A DNA stretch of 64,000 nt from Acidovorax sp. 69 (lineage in GTDB: Bacteria; Pseudomonadota; Gammaproteobacteria; Burkholderiales; Burkholderiaceae_C), in the NCBI RefSeq assembly GCF_002797445.1, contig NZ_PGEP01000001.1, positions 3,348,501 through 3,412,500 on the forward strand, read 5' to 3'. Positions 8,734 through 17,278 of this stretch are shown here, piece after piece (the first letter of the stretch is position 1; the number at the start of each line of letters is the position of its first letter). The position numbers and the translations under genes are program-made. The notes below the pieces were generated by a model. It was not told where the DNA came from. It ran no database searches and worked only from the letters and a program-made list of their open reading frames with translations.

Positions 8734-10301
8734 GCGTGCGATGCCTCCTGCATCTCTTGTCTGACAGCGACAGGTTGGATCAGCGCGAGCGCCAGCAACT
8801 GCTCTTCGGTGGCATTCGCCGCAGGAACATCTCCTGCAATCTGTCCGCCGCTGACCATAAGAATCCGGTCACAAAGACCGATGAGTTCAAGCAGATCGGA
8901 AGACAGCGCGAGCACGGCACCTCCCTGCTTGGCGAAATCTCGCAGCAATCCATAGATCTCGGCCTTGGCCCCAACGTCCACGCCGCGAGTGGGCTGTTCG
9001 ACAAGCAAGGTGTCCACACCCGCGCAGAGCCATCGCCCGATCATCACTTTCTGCTGATTGCCGCCAGAAAGATCGCCCACGTTCTGATCAAGCCCCCGCG
9101 ACCGCAACTGCATGCGCTCAGCCAGACCGATCACGACCTCGCGCGAACGCGGCGCGCCGCGAATCAGTCCCAGACCTCGCAGCAGGCCCAGTCCGATGTT
9201 GTCCGAGATCGGCAGGTCCAGATAAAGTCCTTCCTGCTTGCGGTCTTCGGGTACAAGGCCTATGCCCCGCCCCACTGCCCTGAGGGCTCCTTCGCGCGGA
9301 TCGTACCGTTGCTCTTGCCCTTGCCGATCCCGGCGGACGACGTCGCTCCCGGCAGGGCGGATCACCCCGGCCAGAGCCCGCACTATTTCGCGCTGGCCCT
9401 GACCTTCCAGGCCACCCAGCCCAACGATCTCTCCTCTGCGCAGCGCGAAGGCGACAGGCGTGGCGCCGGGTGCGATCGTCAGCGCACGCACTTCGAGTGC
9501 AGCCAAACCTACATCAGCTGCCTCGGCGCGCGGAGGAAACAGCGCCAGCAAAGGACGTCCCACCATGAGGGCAATCAACCGATCGTGGCTCAAAGCCTCG
9601 ATGGGCTCGGTCGTCACAAGACGACCATCCTTGAGCACGGTCACCGTATCGCACAACCGGAAAATTTCATCCAGGCGATGGCTGATATAGAAGACCAGCT
9701 TGCCCTGAGTCTTGAGCGACCTCAGCAAGGTCTCGAGCTTGTCGACCTCCGCGCGATTCAGCGGTGCCGTTGGCTCATCGAAGATGAACACCTGCGCATC
9801 GGTGCTCACACCTTTTGCGATTTCCACCAATTGCTGTTCGCCAACCGTGAGACTGCCACCTGCACGCAGCGGATCCAGCGAGATGCCGATCCGGGTCAGC
9901 ACCGCGCGGGCCTCAGTCAACATGCCCGAGCGGTCCAGCAGACCCGCACGAGACCGCTCCCGACCCAACAACAGGTTTTCAGCCACGGTCAGGTTGGGGA
10001 GTACCGTCAGTTCCTGGAACACCGTGGAAATGCCGGCTGCGCGCGCTGCCGCCGGATCGCGCAGCGACATCGCTCGCCCGTTCATCAGAATTTCGCCTTC
10101 GTCGGGTTGGTGAACCCCTGCGAGCAGTTTCATCAACGTCGATTTGCCGGCGCCGTTTTCGCCTGTGATGGCATGGATGGATCCCGCTTTTCCCACAAGA
10201 TCCACGTCCTGCAGCGCCACCGTTGAACCAAACCGTTTGCCTATGCGGCGCACGGCGATGAGATCGGCCCCCCCGAGGGAGACCGCTTGAAGATCGGTCA
10301 T
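8730..10301 (-). CDS. Sugar-type ABC transporter ATPase (two-domain, RbsA/MglA type)
   Basis: 523 residues with two nucleotide-binding domains. The first has Walker A GENGAGKST and signature LTVGEQQLVEIAKGV with DEPTAPL as Walker B end. The second has signature LSGGNQQKVMIGRWL and VEQPTRGVDVGAK. The second P-loop is degenerate (GLEGQGQRE), as is usual for RbsA/MglA proteins. It energises import through the two adjacent permeases and lies 15 bp downstream of the binding-protein gene. Confidence 0.93.
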   Translation of the reverse strand: MTDLQAVSLGGADLIAVRRIGKRFGSTVALQDVDLVGKAGSIHAITGENGAGKSTLMKLLAGVHQPDEGEILMNGRAMSLRDPAAARAAGISTVFQELTVLPNLTVAENLLLGRERSRAGLLDRSGMLTEARAVLTRIGISLDPLRAGGSLTVGEQQLVEIAKGVSTDAQVFIFDEPTAPLNRAEVDKLETLLRSLKTQGKLVFYISHRLDEIFRLCDTVTVLKDGRLVTTEPIEALSHDRLIALMVGRPLLALFPPRAEAADVGLAALEVRALTIAPGATPVAFALRRGEIVGLGGLEGQGQREIVRALAGVIRPAGSDVVRRDRQGQEQRYDPREGALRAVGRGIGLVPEDRKQEGLYLDLPISDNIGLGLLRGLGLIRGAPRSREVVIGLAERMQLRSRGLDQNVGDLSGGNQQKVMIGRWLCAGVDTLLVEQPTRGVDVGAKAEIYGLLRDFAKQGGAVLALSSDLLELIGLCDRILMVSGGQIAGDVPAANATEEQLLALALIQPVAVRQEMQEASHA

Positions 10302-10316
10302 CAGAAACTCGGCCTC

Positions 10317-11393
10317 TCAACGACGGAACAGTTCCTTGAGCGTGGGTTCCGGCAGCGTGGAGGGCAGCCAGTAAGCGTCGTTGAGGTCCGGCCGGTAGAA
10401 CTTATCCAGGTCGGCCTGCGTGATGGCGGGCGGCGACGAGAAATAGGAGCGGTACAACGGCTTGCCGTCCAGCAAGGCTGCGGCAGCGCGAACCATGGCG
10501 GCGCCCAGCCCGGGGGTGAATTGCGGCGCGACACTCTTCACACCGGTGGCTTTCCACACGCGCAAGAAACCGTTGTTGCCTTCACCCGTCATGGGGACGA
10601 GCGGCTTGCCGGTCTCCTTGAACACATCGATGCAGGCGCGCGTCATTTCGGCACCGGAGAACCAGATGCCGTCGACCTTGTCGCCAGAAAGCACCAGGTT
10701 TTCGCAGAGCTGCTTGCTCTTCGCGTAATTCCAGTCGCCGAAGACCTCCTTCGTCACTTTCATCGACGAGCCCTCGATGGACTTGCGGAACCCGTTGTAG
10801 CGCAACGTCTCCTCTTCCACACCAGCAACACCGCGAAACGCCCACACATTCCCCTTGCCATCGAGTTCCTTGCGCAAATACTCACCACCCTGACGGCCGA
10901 AGACCTCGCCCGCACCCACCAACTCGACGGTCGAATTCATCGCTTTGCCAAACGCACCGAACACTACCACCGGGATGCCCGTCTTCGCCGCCTTCTCCAC
11001 CAAGGGTGCACCGATCGCCGAAGAAATAGGGCCTACGATCAGCACATCTACCTTTTTGGTCAGAAGGTCTTCCACGTCGGCCACTTGCTTGGCCGCTTGC
11101 CAGTTGGCTTCGACAAAAATGAACTCGCCGATGTTCTTGTCCTGCGCGGCGGCATGGCGCATTTCCTGGATCATCTGCACGATCCATGTGTTGCCCACGC
11201 CACCAAAGGACACGCCTACGCGCCAAGGGCCGGCCTTCTTGAACTGGCCGGGCTTGGTCTGTTCTTTCGACGTGGGCGTGAGCAGGTTGTTGGGCAACAA
11301 CTCCACATCTGCCGCCAACGCAGGTGCACACAAGGCCACGGTGGTCGCCAGAACACCGATCCAGCGAAGGCCACGGAATTTGAGGTGAGACAT
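10317..11393 (-). CDS. Sugar-type ABC transporter periplasmic binding protein
   Basis: First gene of the cargo operon. The ATG at 11391-11393 follows CTGGAG and gives a good Sec signal peptide (LRWIGVLATTVALCAPALA, cleavage near residue 27). The mature protein is a type I periplasmic fold (RbsB-like): GVGNTWIVQMIQEMRHAAAQ, VDVLIVGPISS, GIPVVVFGAF, and later KVDGIWFSGAEM. It delivers ligand to the adjacent permeases. The family is also used for autoinducer-2, polyols and purines, so the ligand remains open. Confidence 0.9.
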   Translation of the reverse strand: MSHLKFRGLRWIGVLATTVALCAPALAADVELLPNNLLTPTSKEQTKPGQFKKAGPWRVGVSFGGVGNTWIVQMIQEMRHAAAQDKNIGEFIFVEANWQAAKQVADVEDLLTKKVDVLIVGPISSAIGAPLVEKAAKTGIPVVVFGAFGKAMNSTVELVGAGEVFGRQGGEYLRKELDGKGNVWAFRGVAGVEEETLRYNGFRKSIEGSSMKVTKEVFGDWNYAKSKQLCENLVLSGDKVDGIWFSGAEMTRACIDVFKETGKPLVPMTGEGNNGFLRVWKATGVKSVAPQFTPGLGAAMVRAAAALLDGKPLYRSYFSSPPAITQADLDKFYRPDLNDAYWLPSTLPEPTLKELFRR

Positions 11394-11731
11394 GAAAGCT
11401 CCAGAAGATAACGACGGGGGGGCTTGTCCGAACCGCTCTTGGCCAGACAAGTTCGTTTTTGTTCGTTTCCATCGACGCCACGCCATCCAAATCGGGATGA
11501 CTTATCTTTCGCGCTTCATACTGATGGCGCGCCTTGGGGAACAGCAGCCGGATAGGCTTTTGGACCGAAGCGAACGTCTTTCCGACGTTCACTCCGCTTG
11601 CTGAAACGATCAATACGCACGGATTGTTTGATTGAATCTGTATTTTTATGATCAAGGTTTTCCCTATATATGATCATTTATTTTCGTTTTACCACCTGAC
11701 TACTTTCGTTTCGCACCAGTTCACACTCTCC
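11394..11731. promoter_or_regulatory. AT-rich divergent control region with paired TGATCA
   Basis: Intergenic between the cargo operon (minus) and an unknown plus-strand gene. The most AT-rich part holds TGATCA at 11649-11654 and 11671-11676, centres 22 bp apart (two helical turns), a geometry typical of a cooperative operator. The rest shows nothing I can name. A short open frame beginning at 11648 overlaps this site and is probably not translated from there. Confidence 0.45.
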
Positions 11732-12280
11732 GTGGAAAAACAAAAAAGCCGCCTGGGGCTGATGCCCGGCGGCAACGGATACGCAGGCCTCGCCAGAGCG
11801 AGACCTACCGTCAGTTGTTCTCTGCCAACGGCAGATGACTTCTTACCCCTGCTGGGACACGGTCACAAGGGAGATAAGAAACTGGCACAACTGCTGACGC
11901 TGCTTGTTCACGAATATTTCGACAGGGAGCTGGTGGATCAGGCCAATGCCTTGAAGGTACTGACGGTGCTGTGCGCGTTACCGAATCCCCAGTCCAGAGC
12001 CCATGTTCGATTCTTGACCATGGGCGTGAATTTTGAGTGGGATCGGGAAGCGTTTACGCAGGATTTTGCGGGTGCCACCTGGAAAGTCGTCGCGCCCCTG
12101 ATCCGCCACTTTGCGAGCCAAGAGAAAGAGCTTGCAGAGCTGGATGACCAAGCGGTGCTGCTGCCTTCGTTGGCGCTGATCGTCAAACGATTGCGGGACA
12201 TGAAGGCTCTCCAACTCGGGACTTTGAATGAGCGGCAGGTCAAGTTCTTGCGAGCACTGGCCAAGTACAAAGCACCTTGA
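11732..12280 (+). CDS. Unknown protein
   Basis: Not recognised. About 182 residues if started at the in-frame GTG 11732 (VEKQKSRLGLMPGG); an ATG at 11648 would add 28 residues of atypical composition across the operator-like repeats. The C-terminal half is a coherent helical sequence (AHVRFLTMGVNFEWDREAFT, then a run ending in LNERQVKFLRALAKYKAP). No domain, signal or membrane segment seen. It is transcribed away from the ABC operon and could be a regulator or a backbone gene; there is no clear HTH. Confidence 0.5.
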   Translation: MEKQKSRLGLMPGGNGYAGLARARPTVSCSLPTADDFLPLLGHGHKGDKKLAQLLTLLVHEYFDRELVDQANALKVLTVLCALPNPQSRAHVRFLTMGVNFEWDREAFTQDFAGATWKVVAPLIRHFASQEKELAELDDQAVLLPSLALIVKRLRDMKALQLGTLNERQVKFLRALAKYKAP

Positions 12281-12330
12281 CGAATAGCGGGCAGCCAGGC
12301 TTACAAACCCCCAGCATTCCTTGGCTCGTA

Positions 12331-12402
12331 CGTCTCTCCCCTATTCCATTGAGACGTCTTACCCCAGTGCATGCGATCCGTCGTACCCCCGGTGATGACC
12401 CG
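12331..12402. repeat. Three iteron-like repeats with 24-bp period
   Basis: CGTCTCTCCCC (12331), CGTCTTACCCC (12355) and CGTCGTACCCC (12379) recur with an exact 24-bp spacing; the remainder of each unit is poorly conserved. They lie just past the 3' end of the replication-protein gene. Directly repeated sites of this size and period are what iteron-type origins use. Only three degenerate units are seen, so the call is tentative. Confidence 0.45.
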
Positions 12403-12442
12403 ACGCCGTTCCAGCGGCGGAGTGGTCTTCACCACTCACCAT

Positions 12443-12463
12443 AGACCTGTCTTAAACAGGTCT
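12443..12463 (-). terminator. Hairpin after the replication-protein gene
   Basis: Perfect 8-bp stem AGACCTGT / ACAGGTCT with a 5-nt loop, about 10 bp beyond the stop codon at 12474 of the minus-strand gene. No U tract follows. It could be a terminator or a structural element of the adjacent candidate origin. Confidence 0.45.
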
Positions 12464-12473
12464 TGGATGAGTC

Positions 12474-13652
12474 TTAGATCAGGGCTTCGACCGCCTCGGA
12501 AGCCGCACCCCCATTGGGTTCCGCCTCATGGTCAGGTTCCGTTACAACGCCCATGGTGTCCGTCGCAACGCCGGGGGTCTCCGTCACAACGTCTGCGGTT
12601 GGCGTCACAACGTCTTCATCGGGACTACCCACGAACCGGGGTTTGCGCACCCGTACCATCCGATCAGCATCATTGAGCCAGCATGTCCAACCTGGCAAAC
12701 CAGCGATGGCGTGAACCGCCTCCTTCAACGTCCTGATGCGGCTTTTCTTGGCCGATGATGAGCATTCCTCCGTGCCCCAGACATGCGGCAACAGGGTTTC
12801 CAGCTTGATTTTGCGGACTTCCCCAGTGAACGCCCATGCGGATAGCCAGGCATGCAGACGCCGTGCCGGTTTTGACTGCAACAAGCGTTGTTCACGCATG
12901 TTGATCCAGTTCACACCGCTTCGGGATACACAGCCTGCCGACAGTTCAGGGTTGAGGAATACGAAGACACGGGCAGGCGCCTCCCCCGTGAGCACCGCTG
13001 ATAACAGCGTGTATGAGCAAGTCCCCCAGTGGCTGCCGCTGCCTGGGTAGTACAGCGATGCCTCACACGTTGTTCGGAGCAACCTGCGCACGCTGTTGCG
13101 CACAACCTCGGTATTCGGCCCCGTAGCGGTCATTCCAATGCCCCGCGCAAGTGATGGGATCGTGACTTCCACGCCCACCAAGACAGAAGGTGTACTGAGA
13201 TCAGCAAGGTTGCTGGCAATCGCTTTTTCAGCCTTCACAGCCTGGTACTTGATATGCCTGAGTGCGGTGGCGAAATCCTCAGGGTGCTGTGCTGGGAAAA
13301 ACGTATGTCTGTGTTCGCCAGGTGTCCCAGCCAACTGACACAGGTGGTACAGGACCAATTGGTCAGTGATGTCCAATGCCTGCTCTGACGTCCAAACGCA
13401 GTCCACAAGCGTCTTGCACGCCCCTCCCCGGATCGCGGTGTTTGCTGCCTGAATTCCGGCAGCACGGGTGCCGTGTTGGATGGGCCGAAACAGGCCGTCT
13501 GTCATGACGTACAAGGGATGCACGGGGGCATGGTCCATGTAGTCGATCACGGGTTCGACCTGTCCGTTTGCGCCCAACCGTGGCTTGGGCGATGGTTTCA
13601 ATGAGGGCTGCTTTGCTCTGGCCCCCGCTGGCGTTTTTCTATTCTGCTGCAT
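12474..13652 (-). CDS. Plasmid-type replication protein (RepC/IncQ-like)
   Basis: About 392 residues. The central region resembles IncQ-type RepC initiators, for example SKPARRLHAWLSAWAFTGEV, followed by KIKLETLLPHVWGTE and RIRTLKEAVHAIAGLPGW, a winged-helix-like DNA-binding arrangement. The C-terminus is an acidic low-complexity tail of VVTxT units (VVTPTADVVTETPGVATDT) with the look of a slippage-derived extension. I chose the ATG at 13650-13652 because CAGGAAAAATCAC precedes it; an open frame extends 81 codons upstream. It is divergent from the ParB/MT-A70 gene. It carries copy 2 of the 20-bp near-palindrome. The assignment rests on motif resemblance. Confidence 0.65.
   Translation of the reverse strand: MQQNRKTPAGARAKQPSLKPSPKPRLGANGQVEPVIDYMDHAPVHPLYVMTDGLFRPIQHGTRAAGIQAANTAIRGGACKTLVDCVWTSEQALDITDQLVLYHLCQLAGTPGEHRHTFFPAQHPEDFATALRHIKYQAVKAEKAIASNLADLSTPSVLVGVEVTIPSLARGIGMTATGPNTEVVRNSVRRLLRTTCEASLYYPGSGSHWGTCSYTLLSAVLTGEAPARVFVFLNPELSAGCVSRSGVNWINMREQRLLQSKPARRLHAWLSAWAFTGEVRKIKLETLLPHVWGTEECSSSAKKSRIRTLKEAVHAIAGLPGWTCWLNDADRMVRVRKPRFVGSPDEDVVTPTADVVTETPGVATDTMGVVTEPDHEAEPNGGAASEAVEALI
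13444..13463 (+). repeat. 20-bp near-palindrome, copy 2
   Basis: GCTGCCTGAATTCCGGCAGC, inside the replication-protein gene and exactly the reverse complement of copy 1. The outer six bases pair perfectly (GCTGCC / GGCAGC) around an EcoRI-type centre. Confidence 0.8.
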
Positions 13653-14121
13653 GTGATTTTTCCTGATCGAGGCTCGCACCGATGTGCCCAGCCGCAACCT
13701 GGGCGCACGTCGGCTCGAACTCTGGTGAATCACATGCGCTGGGGTGTTGTCGGTGTCTTTCTTGGACAGTTGTGACGACATCACGGAATCATTTCCGGGG
13801 GCTAGGGAAACCACGTTAGCAAGCGCACCCTCGTTTGCGCAAGTGGGGTACGGCATCCCGTGCCACGGACATTCGGACAGGATCATGGGCCGCATTGATG
13901 CTGCCTGGCTGCCCTTGACAAACGGTCTGAAATTCGTAGACTGATAGGCATATGCACAGTGATACCCACTTCCTCAATCACACCTCCACGGATCGCTCGA
14001 TCCAGTGCATACGTTCGCGTTAAGCGGACGAATCTCCTCCCTCCGTTTCGTCCGCGTCCATAGGCACGCATCAAGGGTTTGGTGCGCGCCGAGGGTTTGA
14101 CTTTTCAAACCGGAACGCGAC
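13653..14121. promoter_or_regulatory. Divergent control region with inverted repeats
   Basis: Region between the replication-protein gene and the ParB/MT-A70 gene. It has GGATCG-CT-CGATCC (13990-14003) and a perfect 9-bp inverted repeat GCGGACGAA / TTCGTCCGC (14024-14032 and 14047-14055). These are placed where promoters for both genes should be, so autoregulation by one of the products is plausible. The upstream open frame of the replication gene extends into it but lacks conserved features. Confidence 0.5.
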
Positions 14122-15438
14122 ATGTCTCACACTCCTAGCGCCTCTTCTGCGGCCTCCAAGCAGAAACCATCCACGACGGCAAAAACCGTCACGACGTACC
14201 CCCTCGATCCTTGCGTCGAGTTGTTCCCGGCAATGAACTCGGACGAGTTCAACGCCCTGAAACAGAGCATTCAACGCAACGGCCAATCCGAACCCATCTT
14301 GCTCTTCGGGGGCAAAGTGGTCGATGGCCGCCATCGCCTCAAAGCCTGCGAGGAACTGGGCATCGAACCCAAGGTCCAGACGCTGAGCGTCAAGAACTAC
14401 GAGCAGGCCAAATCGATGGCCTTCGCACGCAACATCAACCGCAGAAACCTGGCCACAGGACAACGGGCTTTGATGGCGGCTGCGTTGTGCACTCGCAAAC
14501 CAGGTCAGGCCAAGTTTTCAGCAGCGACGGAACCGCCACTGTCTCAAGCCCAAGCGGCTGACCTGTTTGCCGTGAGCCGCGATTCGGTTCAACGGGCTGT
14601 AAAGGTGTACTGCGACGGCAGCAAGGAGCTGAACCGGCAACTGGCGTCGGGCGAGACCACTCTGAACGAGGCGTACGTCGAAGTTACCGGGTCCAAGCGC
14701 ATCAAGGACTCTGTACTTCTTCAAGCAGCCAAGTTGGTTGCGCGACACAAGGAACAAGAGAGCGCGAAATCTCGCCTGGCACGACTGAACCGTCAAGCCC
14801 TTCTGAGCCAGGAGAATGCGGCACTGCCCACGGGCAAGAAGTATTCCCTCTTGCTGGCAGACCCTCCATGGAACTACGGCATGTCCAACGACCGCTCTGC
14901 GTCCCGGATGCTGCCGCACAACCATTACCCCACCATGAGTACGGATGACATCTGTGCGATGGACGTGCAGTCTTGCGTGACGAAGGACGCCATGTTGTAC
15001 CTGTGGTGCCCCGCATCCTTGCTTCCAGAAGGCTTGCGCGTCATGGAGTCCTGGGGTTTTGAGTATCTGACCAACTGGGTATGGCACAAGAACGGCGGCA
15101 AGCTCACGTGTGCGGGCGGCGTTGCAGTGGCACACCATGAATTGCTGCTCGTCGGCAAACGTGGTCAAGGCCTGACGATTGTCGGCAACGATGCTCGCGA
15201 GTCATCGGTGTTTGCTGCACCTGTGACACAGCACAGCGCCAAACCAGCACTGGTGCATGAACGCCTGGAACGCCTGTACCCCTCCGTTGTAAACCGCATG
15301 GAGCTTTTCGCCCGCAATGCGCGTAGCGACTGGGATGCCTGGGGCAACCAGAGCCAGCAATCGACGGCAGTTGTGCCAGTCGTGCAAACCACCTTGCAAA
15401 CGGGAGCCAACGATGCGGCTTTTGCACACGCTGCCTGA
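14122..15438 (+). CDS. ParB-domain / MT-A70 adenine methyltransferase fusion
   Basis: 438 residues with two parts. Residues about 25-110 are a ParB/sulfiredoxin-like N-terminal domain with the box VVDGRHRLKACEEL (67-80) followed by MAFARNINRRNL, and about 135-230 a helical HTH-like region (LSQAQAADLFAVSRDSVQRA). Residues 240-410 are an MT-A70 N6-adenine methyltransferase with the catalytic DPPW at 247-250 (LLLADPPWNYG) and late SVVNRMELFAR. It probably methylates adenine in DNA at sites found through its own DNA-binding half; MT-A70 enzymes can also act on RNA. It is divergent from the replication gene. Its last codons overlap copy 3 of the near-palindrome. Confidence 0.88.
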   Translation: MSHTPSASSAASKQKPSTTAKTVTTYPLDPCVELFPAMNSDEFNALKQSIQRNGQSEPILLFGGKVVDGRHRLKACEELGIEPKVQTLSVKNYEQAKSMAFARNINRRNLATGQRALMAAALCTRKPGQAKFSAATEPPLSQAQAADLFAVSRDSVQRAVKVYCDGSKELNRQLASGETTLNEAYVEVTGSKRIKDSVLLQAAKLVARHKEQESAKSRLARLNRQALLSQENAALPTGKKYSLLLADPPWNYGMSNDRSASRMLPHNHYPTMSTDDICAMDVQSCVTKDAMLYLWCPASLLPEGLRVMESWGFEYLTNWVWHKNGGKLTCAGGVAVAHHELLLVGKRGQGLTIVGNDARESSVFAAPVTQHSAKPALVHERLERLYPSVVNRMELFARNARSDWDAWGNQSQQSTAVVPVVQTTLQTGANDAAFAHAA

Positions 15439-15447
15439 ATTCGGCAG
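15430..15447 (+). repeat. 20-bp near-palindrome, copy 3 (one base shorter)
   Basis: GCTGCCTGAATTCGGCAG: same as copy 2 but lacking one C of the centre and ending in GG instead of C. It spans the stop codon of the ParB/MT-A70 gene. Confidence 0.7.
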
Positions 15448-15674
15448 GGTCGTGCGGCACTTCATCGTGTACGGCGCCTGCACCAAGCGAATACAGCACG
15501 GTCGCTGACAGCGGCCTAACCGGGCTATGACGCGCGTGAAAGCGCAGTCGTGATCCGGCTTTTTTACCAAGCCTTTCTGCACTGATGTGCAAACGCGCAA
15601 GAGCGCGGGGCTACTCGTTCTCGCTTGGCAGATCAACGATCTGTTTGCAAACCCACTTACCAAGGATTCAACCT

Positions 15675-16790
15675 ATGAAACATTCTCAACTAAACGAAAC
15701 CGATTTCGACTTCCCGTATCTCGAGGACGAAGTCAAAAACCCCATCAAGCTTCTCGAAAAAACGACGAGTTCGAATGCTGAACCTAAGTTCGATGAACTT
15801 GGGTGGCCTTTCCTCTGCGTCTCTCGAAGGGCGCAGTTCGCTGCATCTATCAAGACCAGCTGCGAAAGCTCGCAGGCGTGGCGGCAATGGAGAGCCGACT
15901 TCCAGCGGAAATGGCGCTGTCGGGTATGGCTCGTCCACGATGGCTCCACTGGCTATGCGCCCATCACTACATCCCTGCTGATCGCACCGCAAGTCGATTC
16001 ACGCCACCTACCGTTCCAACAGGCGACTTTCTTGGTTGAACTACCTGGTGTTCTCGACGTAGGCGGAGTGATTGCATCGCTGCACGAACGACAGGACCGG
16101 CTGACGAAAATTGGTCGTATGTTTCGCCTCACTTATCCTGGTGGCATCGTTCAATGCGGCGAGCAGGCTATGGCTTTGGGTGAATTGTTCTCGCAATGGT
16201 CCGGCCACCTCAGAGACCAGACGGGCGTCATGCTGCTCAAATGCTATGTACTTGAAGACGCGGCTTACTGGGCTTACCGTAGTGGTGAGGGGACCTTGGT
16301 AAACACTCCACTCGAATGCTATCTGAGGCCTGCCATCAAGGAAATTCGGCGGCAACGACGGTCACTTCGTGCTTCACGTATCAGGCAACTCGGTCCCACA
16401 ATTGCGTTCGCGAAGTCTGCTACGAATCGCAAGACTTGGACTGCCTCATTAGGAACGTTGCCAATCAGCGGAGAGTGGCGTTACGACATGATTGAAGGGC
16501 GCACCGGAGTACACCTGACAGGTCAGTTCACCATTTATGTGGCGCCCATTTCAACCTCTCAACCGATGGAGGACTGGTGTAGTTGGACCTACCGCTACCC
16601 CGTTCGGTTGAGTGCGGAAGAGCTGGGTGTTGCTCAATCCATGTTGGATTGTTTCGCCTCATTGGGCACGCCTTTGGCGCGCTTCGTGACGTCAACAATC
16701 CCAATGGTTCAACTGCCGTCCAACATTTTCACGTCTGGTTATCTGGTGCGTAGGGCTCTTCCACGACGACGTAAAGCAAAAAAGAAATGA
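15675..16790 (+). CDS. Unknown protein, member B of an element-encoded family
   Basis: 371 residues from the ATG at 15675, which has AAGGA 10 bases upstream. It is colinear with the gene at 2156-3118: AWRQWRADFQRKWRCRV (68-84), DRLTKIGRMF (141-150), TWTASLG...GEWRYDMIEGRTGVHLTG (254-283) and LSAEELGVAQSMLDCFASLG (312-331). It is about 50 residues longer, partly through an N-terminal extension. The C-terminus is very basic (RRALPRRRKAKKK), which suggests nucleic-acid contact. No known domain recognised. It follows the ParB/MT-A70 gene on the same strand. Confidence 0.7.
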   Translation: MKHSQLNETDFDFPYLEDEVKNPIKLLEKTTSSNAEPKFDELGWPFLCVSRRAQFAASIKTSCESSQAWRQWRADFQRKWRCRVWLVHDGSTGYAPITTSLLIAPQVDSRHLPFQQATFLVELPGVLDVGGVIASLHERQDRLTKIGRMFRLTYPGGIVQCGEQAMALGELFSQWSGHLRDQTGVMLLKCYVLEDAAYWAYRSGEGTLVNTPLECYLRPAIKEIRRQRRSLRASRIRQLGPTIAFAKSATNRKTWTASLGTLPISGEWRYDMIEGRTGVHLTGQFTIYVAPISTSQPMEDWCSWTYRYPVRLSAEELGVAQSMLDCFASLGTPLARFVTSTIPMVQLPSNIFTSGYLVRRALPRRRKAKKK

Positions 16791-16878
16791 ACGGCTGACG
16801 GGCTGTAAAGCCTCTCAGCTTCCAGCGCAACCGTTCACCGCTCGTCAGCGGTTGACGCCCCATAAATGGTTGCGTGAC

Positions 16879-16902
16879 CCCAAGCTCGTTTGTTAGCTTG
16901 GG
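16879..16902. terminator. Inverted repeat between element genes
   Basis: Perfect 8-bp stem CCCAAGCT / AGCTTGGG with an 8-nt loop, about 90 bp after the unknown gene B and 100 bp before the next operon. No U tract; it may be a terminator or an operator for the downstream genes. Confidence 0.4.
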
Positions 16903-16999
16903 CTATGACACCATACACACACCTGATCTCAACGCGCGGCTCTATCCCGCGCCCGCATGAGCAATCCCCGCATCCCCCCACATTTTTCGAGGGGGTCGC

Positions 17000-17278
17000 A
17001 TGCTAGGACTTCTGCTTCACCTTCTCACCGAATCAGCCGCGCCCCCTGTTGAGAGGCGCTACCAGTACGTTCGGGCCATTCACCGGCAGACGTTGACGGC
17101 GCTGGTGCGTGCACGACAAGACCCCAGAACCCATCCTCGGATGCTGATAGCGCTGGAACGCGCTGCCGACGATTTCGAGGAGGAGTTGCGTCGCCTAGAA
17201 CCCTTGCGGCTTCACCGCCGACCAGGTTCGTCTGACCCCGTACATCACGAATCGGAGTGCAGAGGGGGTAGCCTATGA
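17000..17278 (+). CDS. Small unknown protein, first gene of an element operon
   Basis: 92 residues. The ATG follows GAGGGGG at good spacing. Hydrophobic at the extreme N-terminus (MLGLLLHLLTES), then charged and helical (ALERAADDFEEELRRLEPLR). Not recognised. Its stop overlaps the next start by 4 bp (ATGA), so the two are translationally coupled, which supports both being real. Confidence 0.6.
   Translation: MLGLLLHLLTESAAPPVERRYQYVRAIHRQTLTALVRARQDPRTHPRMLIALERAADDFEEELRRLEPLRLHRRPGSSDPVHHESECRGGSL

Noticed and set aside
10882..11655. Minus-strand frame beginning upstream of the binding-protein gene
   Set aside because: It overlaps most of the binding-protein gene in another frame and its tail is low-quality; the real gene starts at 11393.
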